Assembly: GCF_018812025.1 (NCBI RefSeq)
Contig: NC_063066.1
Span: forward strand, 4,450,382 to 4,514,381
Source of the DNA: Megalobrama amblycephala
Taxonomy: Eukaryota > Chordata > Actinopteri > Cypriniformes > Xenocyprididae
Direction of reading: 5' to 3'
Length of the DNA stretch: 64,000 bases
The notes beneath the pieces are model-generated. The model did no database searches. It was given only the letters and a program-made list of their open reading frames with translations, and was not told the origin of the DNA. Position 1 is the stretch's first letter; each line of letters begins with the position of its first letter. This document shows positions 1-9,895 of this stretch, in pieces. The position numbers were made by a program, and so were the translations under genes.

Positions 1-1440
1 GATGAGAGCCTCCCACAAAGGGGTAAAAATCAGAGCGTCCACATATCTGATGCCGGCTTACCGTACAGGACTCTTTCAATTATATGTCAGCTTCAGGTAA
101 TGAAGTATTGTGTACCCTACATGTTCAGCCTCTCTCTGTGGTGAATAACAAATGTCAATGGAATGAATGTGTGTAAGCCATTTCCCATGAATCCACTGTT
201 CATACAAGCACCTGTTCTAATGGGATCCATGCCCCGCTGACACAATCACGTCATGTTGATATAGAGTTCATCAGGCAAGTTTTCGCCAAAGGACTCGCAA
301 TGCATATGATGAGGGAATCTACGACATCACCCACACTTGACGCTTCTCGAGGTTAACATGACTGGTGCAGCATGTCTGGAGAACAGTATGAGGGCACGGC
401 TAAAGCCATAAAGGCAGACGGAGATATTGTGTCTGGTTTAATAAGGTGCAACATAGACTCTCATTAGCTGGAGGAACCATCTTGACCATATTATCCAGAT
501 GGCCCCTCTATAAAAGGTGGAGGATGCTGGCTGAAGGCGGATGCTGACTCCAGCATGCTGTAGCCTGTAAAACTGTGTAGATGCGAGGACTATATAAGAG
601 ACAGAAATTCAACCTGCCCTCAAAGCATGCATAGCCATTTTCAAACAGAGGACGTTAAGGTAGAAAAGCATACGAGAAAATCAATTCATTCCTGGAACGC
701 TGCCTGTCCATTTTTTTTCTCCTCCTTCCCGTTAAAAAACCGAGGGCTGGATGATTTCAGCAATTAAATCAAGAGTCACCTTGCCACGCGTTGCAGAGGC
801 AGGTCGGTGGGAGAGAAACGCGCCGCTGACGTACAAATCCATCCTTCTCCCTCAATCCTTGTTAGCTCTTTTTTCCTCTAAAAAGCCCTACCTGAAGAAA
901 TGAGTGTTGCCTACCTGTACCTATCATTCATCCATCAGAGTGTGACGGTGCACATGACAGTGATGTGATGAGCACTCAAACACTGTCTAACATCATGGAC
1001 ATCACTGTAAGAACGTCAGGGGAAAACACGCTTCACAAAAATGCTGTATGTGTGTCAGGGAAGTGAAAGCTCAAGTGTGTACGCAGTGTTGGGGAATGCT
1101 GCATTACAAAATCGTCCGTGAAACAGAACTAATAACATTACATTGCTACTTTGTATGAAAAGTAATTTATTTTGTGCTTTTTTTTAATGCAACAAAAGTA
1201 CGCAAAATGTATCATGCATCCAACTGCTACATTTTTTTATCATTAAAATTTTAAATGAATACACATATAATAATTATTTACATGTTATGGCTGATTACAA
1301 TAAATGACAGATACTGAAGTCATAACAACATTATTATTTGTACAGTATATGTATTCAAGTTAAGATTTGCTAAAAATTAGATTTAACATTGCTATTATAT
1401 TATTACTGTTACAAATTATTATTAAGATAAAATAGATAGA
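1..1440. other. Unique-looking intronic sequence, no gene seen
   Basis: This is mixed-composition sequence becoming AT-rich after about 1130. It has no credible ORF and no recognised repeat. A short (TA)n run lies just downstream at about 1462-1481. Confidence 0.5.
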
Positions 1441-1544
1441 AAATAATAGAAAAAAAAAAAAATATATATATATATATATAATATTGGCCTCTAGAGTATC
1501 CATATTTGACAATAAAATTCAGTTACTGTGTCTTGGCGATTATA

Positions 1545-1987
1545 CACTGTAAAAAATGCTGGGTTAAAAACAACCCAAGTTGGGTTGAAAATGGACAAAG
1601 CCAGCGGCTGGGATAAATGTTTGGTCAACCTGCTGGGTAGTTTTAACTCAACTATTGTTTAAAAATGACTGTATTACTTGCTTAAAATGAACCCAAAATA
1701 TGTTAGAAATGAACATTTATTAATATGTTTAATGAATAAAAATGAAACAATAAACATTTATTAAATTGTTTATTAATAAATATTCTGCTTTTGATTATTA
1801 TTGTTGCGTCTGATTTTTAATCCATTTTAATCCAGCCATATAGTCATTTTTAAACAATAGTTGGGTTAAATAAAACTGCCCAGCATGTTGGGCCAACATT
1901 TAACCCAACTGCTGGGTTCAAACAACCCAATCACTGTTCATTTTCAACCCAACTTGGGTTGTTTTTAACCCAGCATTTTTTAGAGTG
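1545..1987. mobile_element. Fold-back MITE with TA target duplication (copy 1 of the TGCTGGGTT family)
   Basis: The left end reads CACTGTAAAAAATGCTGGG and the right end is its near-perfect inverse (CCCAGCATTTTTTAGAGTG). TA dinucleotides lie outside both ends (1543-1544 and 1988-1989). The ends carry repeated AACCCAA and TTGGGTT motifs, and the interior is AT-rich and itself partly palindromic. It has no coding capacity. The TA duplication suggests mobilisation by a Tc1/mariner-type transposase, which is inference. The same family recurs at 26839, 28015 and 32891. Confidence 0.85.
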
Positions 1988-1989
1988 TA

Positions 1990-3017
1990 TTATTAGTATC
2001 TTGCATAATTCTGTAAGGCGTATGTAAACTTATGAGCAGAACCGTATATGCCAATGCTTTGCAGAGAGCCATTGATCTGTGTAGATGAGTGACGACACTC
2101 CTGCAGCCTGGGACTCATTTAACAGGGGTCAATGAGTTCAGAGTTAGTATTGACAATCAGTTAACTCAATCTGACCAGGACGGGTGGGAGTCAACATTCA
2201 TGCACAAATGAGTGTCACTCAGAAATACAGTGATCCAAAAGACCACCCTGAATAAAAATTAAACACTGAAAATGATACTGATGAGGTGTGACACAGTGGT
2301 CGAATATATACTGTAGGTTTGTAATGTAAAGGAGAGTTCAATCCCTTGAGCTTTCACCTTTGCGTTGTTAAATCCCATTGTAAATGTTCTGTAAGTCTGT
2401 TAAATGACTACTCATTCACTTACTAGTGAACTATGGCTATACTGTATATACTTGTGTTTCTCAAACTCTCCCACCACTTTTTCCTTTCTTCTTCTTTCTC
2501 TTCAGCTGAAAAGCATGATTATGTCTTCAAACAAAAGCCAACTATATTTCCACACCTCTCAGAGATATATAGAATGATGTGACCCGTGTTTTTCAGCCCA
2601 CGGTGGGAAAGACTTTATCTGAAAACGGTCTTTGTAACAAAGCCGGTATCAGATACTGCGACAAAACCTCCCAGAACTTCACTGAGCGCTCGAGCCTGGG
2701 AATGCAGACGAACACTACGGCCGCATACCATCTCTGACTACAAGCAAAGTGCCCCATTAATGACGACCTCAACTCTGCATCCCTCATTCATTACAGGGAA
2801 TTATCGGAACGCTGCTCCTGGGACTGGCTTTGAAGTAAAGCTGCAGAAGGCAATGTTTATTGTTGTAGTCGCGTTAGAGACTACCAGCTCCCTGCGCTTC
2901 CTCTGTTCTTAAAGCTTGAAGCCAGGAAATTGGGTGATGTTTCAGAATTGTAGGGCCTTGATTGTGCTTTTTTTCACTTAAAAAAAAAATCATATTTATT
3001 CATTAAAATCAATATTA
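1990..3017. other. Intronic sequence, no gene seen
   Basis: There are no recognised repeats. The stretch at 2590-2912 is more GC-balanced and has a 108-codon open frame, but it has no splice or domain evidence and no recognisable protein, so I treat it as non-coding. Confidence 0.5.
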
Positions 3018-3302
3018 TTAAAGGGAAAGTTCACTCAAAAATGAAAATTCTGTCATTAATTACTCAGCCTTGTGTCGTTCCAAACTTGTAACACTTTCGT
3101 TCATCTTCAGAACACAAATGAAGATCTTTCTGATGAAATCTGAGAGCTTTCTCTCCCTCCACAGACAGCTATGCAACTGACAATTTGACGCTTCAAAAAG
3201 TTCATAAAGTGATCGTAAAACTAATCCATATGAATTGAGCGGTTTAGTCCAAAATTTCTGAAGAGACACAATCACTTTATATGATTAATAAATAAACATG
3301 CA

Positions 3303-6300
3303 TCATTTGAGCTTCTGCAAAAACCAAAGAGGTTCATTCTCGTGTTACGCAGCACGTTTGAGCTTCAGTGAGAACCAATGAGGTTCATTCTCATGTTACA
3401 CAGCACGTTTGAGCTTCAGTGAGAACCAATGAGGTTCATTCTCGTGTTACGCAGCACGTTTGAGCTTCAGCAAGAACCAATGAGATTCATTCTCGTGTTA
3501 CGCAGCACGTTTGAGCTTCAGCAAGAACCAATGAGGTTCATTCTCATGTTACGCAGCACGTTTGAGCTTCAGTGAGAACCAATGAGGTTCATTCTCGTGT
3601 TACGCAGCACGTTTGAGCTTCAGCAAGAACCAATGAGGTTCATTCTCGTGTTACGCAGCACGTTTGAGCTTCAGCAAGAACCAATGAGATTCTTTCTCGT
3701 GTTACGCAGCACGTTTGAGTTTCATCAAGAAACCAGTGAGGTTCATTCTCGTGTTACACAGCACGTTTGAGCTTCAGCAAGAATTAGTGAGGTTCATTCT
3801 CGTGTTACGCAGCACGTTTGAGCTTCATCAAGAAACCAGTGAGGTTCATTCTCGTGTTACACAGCACGTTTGAGCTTCAGCAAGAATCAGTGAGGTTCAT
3901 TCTCGTGTTACGCAGCACGTTAATGATTCATCAAGAAACCAGTGAGGTTCATTCTCGTGTTACGCAGCACATTTGAGCTTCAGCAAGAACCAATGAAGTT
4001 CATTCTCGTGTTACGCAGCACGTTTGAGCTTCAGCAAGAACCAATGAGATTCTTTCTCGTGTTACGCAGCACGTTTGAGCTTCATCAAGAAACCAGTGAG
4101 GTTCATTCTCGTGTTACGCAGCATGTTTGAGCTTCAGCAAGAATCAGTGAGGTTCATTCTCGTGTTACGCAGCACGTTAATGATTCATCAAGAAACCAGT
4201 GAGGTTCATTCTCGTGTTACGCAGCACGTTTGAGCTTCAGCAAGAACCAGTGAGGTTCATTCTTATGTTACGCAGCACGTTTGAGCTTCATCAAGAAACC
4301 AGTGAGGTTCATTCTCGTGTTACACAGCACGTTTGAGCTTCAGCAAGAATCAGTGAGGTTCAATCTCGTGTTACGCAGCACGTTAATGATTCATCAAGAA
4401 ACCAGTGAGGTTCATTCTCGTGTTACGCAGCACGTTTGAGCTTCAGCAAGAACCAGTGAGGTTCATTCTCGTGTTACGCAGCACGTTTGAGCTTCAGCAA
4501 GAACCAATGAGGTTCATTCTCGTGTTACGCAGCACGTTTGAGCTTCCCAAGAAACAATGAGGTTCATTCTCGTGTTACGCAGCACGTTTGAGCTTCAGCA
4601 AGAACCAATGAGGTTAATTCTCGTGTTACGCAGCACGTTTGAGCTTCCTCAAGAACCAATGAGGTTCATTCTAGTGTTACGCAGCACGTTTGAGCTTCAG
4701 CAAGAACCAGTGAGGTTCATTCTCGTGTTACGCAGCACGTTTGAGCTTCAGCAAGAACCAGTGAGGTTCATTCTTGTGTTACGCAGCACGTTTGAGCTTC
4801 AGCAAGAACCAATGAGGTTCATTCTCGTGTTACGCAACACGTTTGAGCTTCAGCACGAACCAATGAGGTTCATTCTCGTGTTACGCAGCACGTTTGAGCT
4901 TCCTCAAGAAAAAATGAGGTTCATTCTCGTGTTACACAGCACATTTGAGCTTCAGCAAGAACCAGTGAGGTTCATTCTCGTGTTACGCAGCGCGTTTGAG
5001 CTTCAGCAAGAACCAGTGAGGTTCATTCTCGTGTTACGCAGCACGTTTGAGCTTCAGCAAGAACCAATGAGGTTCATTCTCATGTTACGCAGCACGTTTG
5101 AGCTTCCCAAGAAACAATGAGGTTCATTCTCGTGTTACGCAGCACGTTTGAGCTTCAGCAAGAACCAATGAGGTTCATTCTCGTGTTACGCAGCACGTTT
5201 GAGCTTCCTCAAGAACCAATGAGGTTCATTCTAGTGTTACGCAGCACTTTTGAGCTTCAGCAAGAACCAGTGAGGTTCATTCTCGTGTTACGCAGCACGT
5301 TTGAGCTTCAGCAAGAACCAGTGAGGTTCATTCTTGTGTTACGCAGCACGTTTGAGCTTCAGCAAGAACCAATGAGGTTCATTCTCGTGTTACACAACAC
5401 GTTTGAGCTTCAGCACGAACCAATGAGGTTCATTCTCGTGTTACGCAGCACGTTTGAGCTTCCTCAAGAACCAATGAGGTTCATTCTCGTGTTACGCAGC
5501 ACGTTTGAGCTTCAGCAAGAACCAGTGAGGTTCATTCTTGTGTTACGCAGCACGTTTGAGCTTCAGCAAGAACCAATGAGGTTCATTCTCGTGTTACGCA
5601 ACACGTTTGAGCTTCAGCACGAACCAATGAGGTTCATTCTCGTGTTACGCAGCACGTTTGAGCTTCCTCAAGAAAAAATGAGGTTCATTCTCGTGTTACA
5701 CAGCACATTTGAGCTTCAGCAAGAACCAGTGAGGTTCATTCTCGTGTTACGCAGCGCGTTTGAGCTTCAGCAAGAACCAGTGAGGTTCATTCTCGTGTTA
5801 CGCAGCACGTTTGAGCTTCAGCAAGAACCAATGAGGTTCATTCTCATGTTACGCAGCACGTTTGAGCTTCCCAAGAAACAATGAGGTTCATTCTCGTGTT
5901 ACGCAGCACGTTTGAGCTTCAGCAAGAACCAATGAGGTTCATTCTCGTGTTACGCAGCACGTTTGAGCTTCCTCAAGAACCAATGAGGTTCATTCTAGTG
6001 TTACGCAGCACTTTTGAGCTTCAGCAAGAACCAGTGAGGTTCATTCTCGTGTTACGCAGCACGTTTGAGCTTCAGCAAGAACCAGTGAGGTTCATTCTTG
6101 TGTTACGCAGCACGTTTGAGCTTCAGCAAGAACCAATGAGGTTCATTCTCGTGTTACACAACACGTTTGAGTTTCAGCTCGAACCAATGAGGTTCATTCT
6201 CGTGTTACGCAGCACGTTTGAGCTTCCTCAAGAACCAATGAGGTTCATTCTCGTGTTACGCAGCACGTTTGAGCTTCCTCAAGAAACAATGAGGTTCATT

Positions 6301-9045
6301 CTCATGTTACACAGCACATTTGAGCTTCAGCAAGAACCAGTGAGGTTCATTCTCGTGTTACGCAGCGCGTTTGAGCTTCAGCAAGAACCAGTGAGGTTCA
6401 TTCTCGTGTTACGCAGCACGTTTGAGCTTCAGTGAGAACCAATGAGGTTCATTCTCATGTTACGCAGCACGTTTGAGCTTCCGCAAGAACCAATGAGGTT
6501 CATTCTCGTGTTACGCAGCACGTTTGAGCTTCAGCAAGAACCAATGAAGTTCATTCTCGTGTTACACAGCACGTTTGAGTTTCCTCAAGAACCAATGAGG
6601 TTCATTCTCGTGTTACGCAGCACGTTTGAGCTTCACAAGAACCATTGAGGTTCATTCTCGTGTTACGCAGCACGTTTGAGCTTCAGTGAGAACCAATGAG
6701 GTTCATTCTCGTGTTACGCAGCACGTTTGAGCTTCCCAAGAAACAATGAGGTTCATTCTCGTGTTACGCAGCACGTTTGAGCTTCAGCAAGAACCAATGA
6801 GGTTCATTCTCGTGTTACGCAGCACGTTTGAGCTTCAGCAAGAACCAATGAGGTTCATTCTCGTGTTACGCAGCACGTTTGAGCTTCCTCAAGAAACAAT
6901 GAGGTTCATTCTCGTGTTACGCAGCACGTTTGAGCTTCAGCAAGAACCAATGAGGTTCATTCTCGTGTTACGCAGCACGTTTGAGCTTCAGCAAGAACCA
7001 ATGAGGTTCATTCTCGTGTTACGCAGCACGTTTGAGCTTCCTCAAGAACCAATGAAGTTCATTCTAGTGTTACGCAGCACTTTTGAGCTTCAGCAAGAAC
7101 CAGTGAGGTTCATTCTCGTGTTACGCAGCACGTTTGAGCTTCAGCAAGAACCAGTGAGGTTCATTCTCGTGTTACGCAGCACGTTTGAGCTTCAGCAAGA
7201 ACCAATGAGGTTCATTCTCATGTTACGCAACACGTTTGAGCTTCAGCACGAACCAATGAGGTTCATTCTCGTGTTACGCAGCACGTTTGAGCTTCCTCAA
7301 GAACCAATGAGGTTCATTCTCGTGTTACGCAGCACGTTTGAGCTTCCTCAAGAAACAATGAGGTTCATTCTCGTGTTACGCAGCACGTTTGAGCTTCCTC
7401 AAGAAACAATGAGGTTCATTCTCATGTTACACAGCACATTTGAGCTTCAGCAAGAACCAGTGAGGTTCATTCTCGTGTTACGCAGCGCGTTTGAGCTTCA
7501 GCAAGAACCAGTGAGGTTCATTCTCGTGTTACGCAGCACGTTTGAGCTTCAGTGAGAACCAATGAGGTTCATTCTCATGTTACGCAGCACGTTTGAGCTT
7601 CCGCAAGAACCAATGAGGTTCATTCTCGTGTTACGCAGCACGTTTGAGCTTCAGCAAGAACCAATGAAGTTCATTCTCGTGTTACACAGCACGTTTGAGT
7701 TTCCTCAAGAACCAATGAGGTTCATTCTCGTGTTACGCAGCACGTTTGAGCTTCACAAGAACCATTGAGGTTCATTCTCGTGTTACGCAGCACGTTTGAG
7801 CTTCAGTGAGAACCAATGAGGTTCATTCTCGTGTTACGCAGCACGTTTGAGCTTCCCAAGAAACAATGAGGTTCATTCTCGTGTTACGCAGCACGTTTGA
7901 GCTTCAGCAAGAACCAATGAGGTTCATTCTCGTGTTACGCAGCACGTTTGAGCTTCCTCAAGAACCAATGAGGTTCATTCTAGTGTTACGCAGCACTTTT
8001 GAGCTTCAGCAAGAACCAGTGAGGTTCATTCTCGTGTTACGCAGCACGTTTGAGCTTCAGCAAGAACCAATGAGGTTCATTCTTGTGTTACGCAGCACCT
8101 TTGAGCTTCAGCAAGAACCAATGAGGTTCATTCTCGTGTTACGCAACACGTTTGAGCTTCAGCACGAACCAATGAGGTTCATTCTCGTGTTACGCAGCAC
8201 GTTTGAGCTTCCTCAAGAACCAATGAGGTTCATTCTTGTGTTACGCAGCACGTTGGAGCTTCCTCAAGAAACAATGAGGTTCATTCTCATGTTACACAGC
8301 ACATTTGAGCTTCAGCAAGAACCAGTGAGGTTCATTCTCGTGTTACGCAGCGCGTTTGAGCTTCAGCAAGAACCAGTGAGGTTCATTCTCGTGTTACGCA
8401 GCACGTTTGAGCTTCAGTGAGAACCAATGAGGTTCATTCTCATGTTACGCAGCACGTTTGAGCTTCCGCAAGAACCAATGAGGTTCATTCTCGTGTTACG
8501 CAGCACGTTTGAGGTTCCGCAAGAACCAATGAGGTTCATTCTCGTGTTACGCAGCACGTTTGAGCTTCAGCAAGAACCAATGAAGTTCATTCTCGTGTTA
8601 CACAGCACGTTTGAGTTTCCTCAAGAACCAATGAGGTTCATTCTCGTGTTACGCAGCACGTTTGAGCTTCACAAGAACCATTGAGGTTCATTCTCGTGTT
8701 ACGCAGCACGTTTGAGCTTCAGCAAGAAGCAATGAGGTTCATTCTCATGTTACGCAGCACGTTTGACCTTCAGCAAGAACCAGTGAGGTTCATTCTCGTG
8801 TTACGCAGCACGTTTGAGCTTCCTCAAGAAGCAATGAGGTTCATTCTCATGTTACGCAGCACGTTTGACCTTCAGCAAGAACCAGTGAGGTTCATTCTCG
8901 TGTTACGCAGCACGTTTGAGCTTCCTCAAGAAGCAATGAGGTTCATTCTCGTGTTACGCAGCACGTTTGAGCTTCCTCAAGAACCAATGAGGTTCATTCT
9001 TGTGTTACGCAGCACGTTTGAGCTTCTACAAGAACCAATGACAGA
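3303..9045 (+). repeat. 51-bp minisatellite array, about 112 copies
   Basis: The repeating unit starts TTGAGCTTCAGCAAGAACCA, continues ATGAGGTTCATTCTCGTGTT and ends ACGCAGCACGT, for 51 bp in total. Variants include CAGTGAGG for CAATGAGG, CTCAAG for AGCAAG, CACAAGAACCATTG, and 50-bp units reading CCCAAGAAACAATG. Because 51 is divisible by three, one frame stays open over many units and gives long artefactual ORFs with a 17-residue period. Each unit has about three CpGs, so the array is CpG-rich compared with the surrounding intron. Units at about 3710-4430 form a more diverged block with GTTAATGATTCATC variants. Confidence 0.97.
6442..8681 (+). repeat. Higher-order repeat of the 51-bp array, 1120-bp period
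   Basis: The same series of variant units occurs at 6442-7561 and again from 7562. Marker units recur exactly 1120 bp apart: CACAAGAACCATTG at about 6632 and 7752, and CCCAAGAAACAATG at about 6735 and 7855. That equals 22 units minus two single-base deletions. A third, shorter copy (865 bp, 17 units minus two bases) begins near 8427. An earlier 764-bp period is visible between 5117 and 5881. Confidence 0.85.
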
Positions 9046-9099
9046 ATTTTCATTTTTGTGTGAACTATCCCTTCTACACTTAAAAAGTTATTTGCATCT

Positions 9100-9335
9100 A
9101 TGGTTCAGTGAAAAAACTTTAACACCCATGGAAGCTCTCCATTGAACATTAGGTTCTTTATAGTGGAAAAAGGAACTTTTGGATTATTCTTTAGCTTATT
9201 ACGTTCTGCACACTAAGAAAAAATGGTTCTTTTTAAAGACCACTTCACTAAAAGGTTCTTTGGGGAACCCAAAACGGCTCTTCTATGTCATCACTGTGAA
9301 AACCCTCTCTTGGAACCTTTACTTTTAAGGGTGTA
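9100..9335. repeat. Short interspersed repeat rich in GGTTCTTT and GGAACCTTT
   Basis: AGGTTCTTTATAGTGGAAAA, AAATGGTTCTTTTTAAAGA and AAAGGTTCTTTGGGG are followed by the inverse-type TTGGAACCTTTACTTTTAAG and a GGGTGT end. This looks like a short fold-back MITE, or two overlapping fragments of one. The exact ends are uncertain. Confidence 0.55.
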
Positions 9336-9779
9336 GACCACAGTAGCGAGATCAGCTCCTGAAACTGTTACAGAGATTTATCAGAAGCCATTACTGTAAT
9401 TGCAAATGGCTGTGGAACATTACTCACTGGCAATATCCTGAAGATATCCATCTTATTGAACCATACTGATTAATTGAATTTTCATCAGCGCTAAGCTTAT
9501 TAACTGTTATGACAAATGATTCGAGGGGCGTACATGTAGGCCACCTTGCACATTGCTTTTGAACATTTTCTTCTTCCAGCGAGAGATTATTATCTTTCAT
9601 TTCAGTTATCTGTCTTTGAAATAAAACGCAAGACTGTCTCGTTTGAGGTGGAGAGTATCACACCTTGGCTCGCTGCTTAAGGGGAAAGGAGAGTTTACCG
9701 AAGGCTTTTTTTGCCTTGTAAAATCCTGCAAACAAATGTCACGGCGGCGAATGGTTGCCAGGGGAGATGAGGGAGGAAC

Positions 9780-9785
9780 ACTTAC
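9780..9785 (-). other. Splice donor of the slit exon
   Basis: On the minus strand the exon ends in AACCT and is followed by GTAAG, which matches the vertebrate 5' splice-site consensus. With the acceptor it gives an exon of exactly 72 nt, as expected for a Slit leucine-rich repeat exon. Confidence 0.85.
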
Positions 9786-9857
9786 AGGTTCTTGACGGTG
9801 GTGATCCCTCGGAAAGCCTTACGTGGAATAGCCTGAATCTGATTCTCGCTCAGGTCC
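9786..9857 (-). CDS. slit3: Internal exon of a Slit axon-guidance ligand, probably slit3 (one leucine-rich repeat)
   Basis: Read on the minus strand, these 72 bases encode [18 protein letters not shown] followed by TTVKN. The first base and the last two bases belong to split leucine codons, so both flanking introns are phase 2. The pattern LxLSxNxIxxIPxxAFxx is one 24-residue leucine-rich repeat, and a 72-nt phase-2 exon per repeat is the classic Slit gene structure. From memory of the family, this is a repeat near the end of the first LRR domain of Slit, a secreted ligand that binds Robo receptors and repels axons and migrating cells. RGIT followed by VKNL resembles SLIT3, whereas SLIT2 and SLIT1 have RGA at this point, so slit3 is preferred. 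Splice sites are good: a pyrimidine-rich tract ending in CAG upstream and GTAAG downstream. Slit identity is nearly certain; the paralogue is likely but inferred from a few residues. No neighbouring exon was found in the window. Confidence 0.88.
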
Positions 9858-9895
9858 CTGGAGAGAGAGAGATGAGAAAGAGAAAGACAGAGATA
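9858..9895 (-). other. Splice acceptor and polypyrimidine tract of the slit exon
   Basis: On the minus strand, the bases just before the exon are almost purely C and T (repeated CTCTCT and CTTTCT) and end in CTCCAG. This is a strong 3' splice site and fixes the exon start. Confidence 0.85.

Larger units (their letters stand above)
3018..9075. mobile_element. TTAA-type MITE split by a large internal minisatellite
   Basis: The left end at 3018 reads TTAAAGGGAAAGTTCACTC followed by AAAATGAAAATTCTGTC. The inverse of this (GACAGAATTTTCATTTTTGTG, then TGAACTATCCC) appears at about 9040-9072. These are the ends of a very common cyprinid MITE of the TTAAAGGGATAGTTCACCC type (Angel-like; the name is from memory). 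The left interior (3060-3300) is ordinary MITE sequence, and the remainder is the 51-bp array. The right terminal TTAA is degraded to TTCTAC. The element has grown from a few hundred bases to about 6 kb by tandem expansion. Confidence 0.8.
1..9785 (-). other. Partial intron of the slit gene, 3' of the exon
   Basis: This runs from the splice donor to the window edge. More than half of it is a minisatellite inside a MITE (3018-9075). The next Slit repeat exon, expected to encode a sequence like QLDNNHISCIEDGAF, was looked for on the minus strand and not seen, so the intron is at least 9.8 kb. Confidence 0.75.

Noticed and set aside
2586..2912. 108-codon open frame on the plus strand
   Set aside because: No recognisable domain, no splice or promoter evidence, and an overlapping antisense frame. 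Such lengths are expected by chance in 64 kb.
3303..9045. CRISPR-like regular repeats
   Set aside because: Units are contiguous tandem copies with no unique spacers, in a vertebrate intron.
3582..9145. Long open frames of up to 269 codons with a 17-residue period (MRFILVLRSTFELQQEP)
   Set aside because: They arise because the 51-bp minisatellite unit is divisible by three. Starts and stops coincide with one-base deletions in the repeat, and the array lies inside a MITE in an intron.
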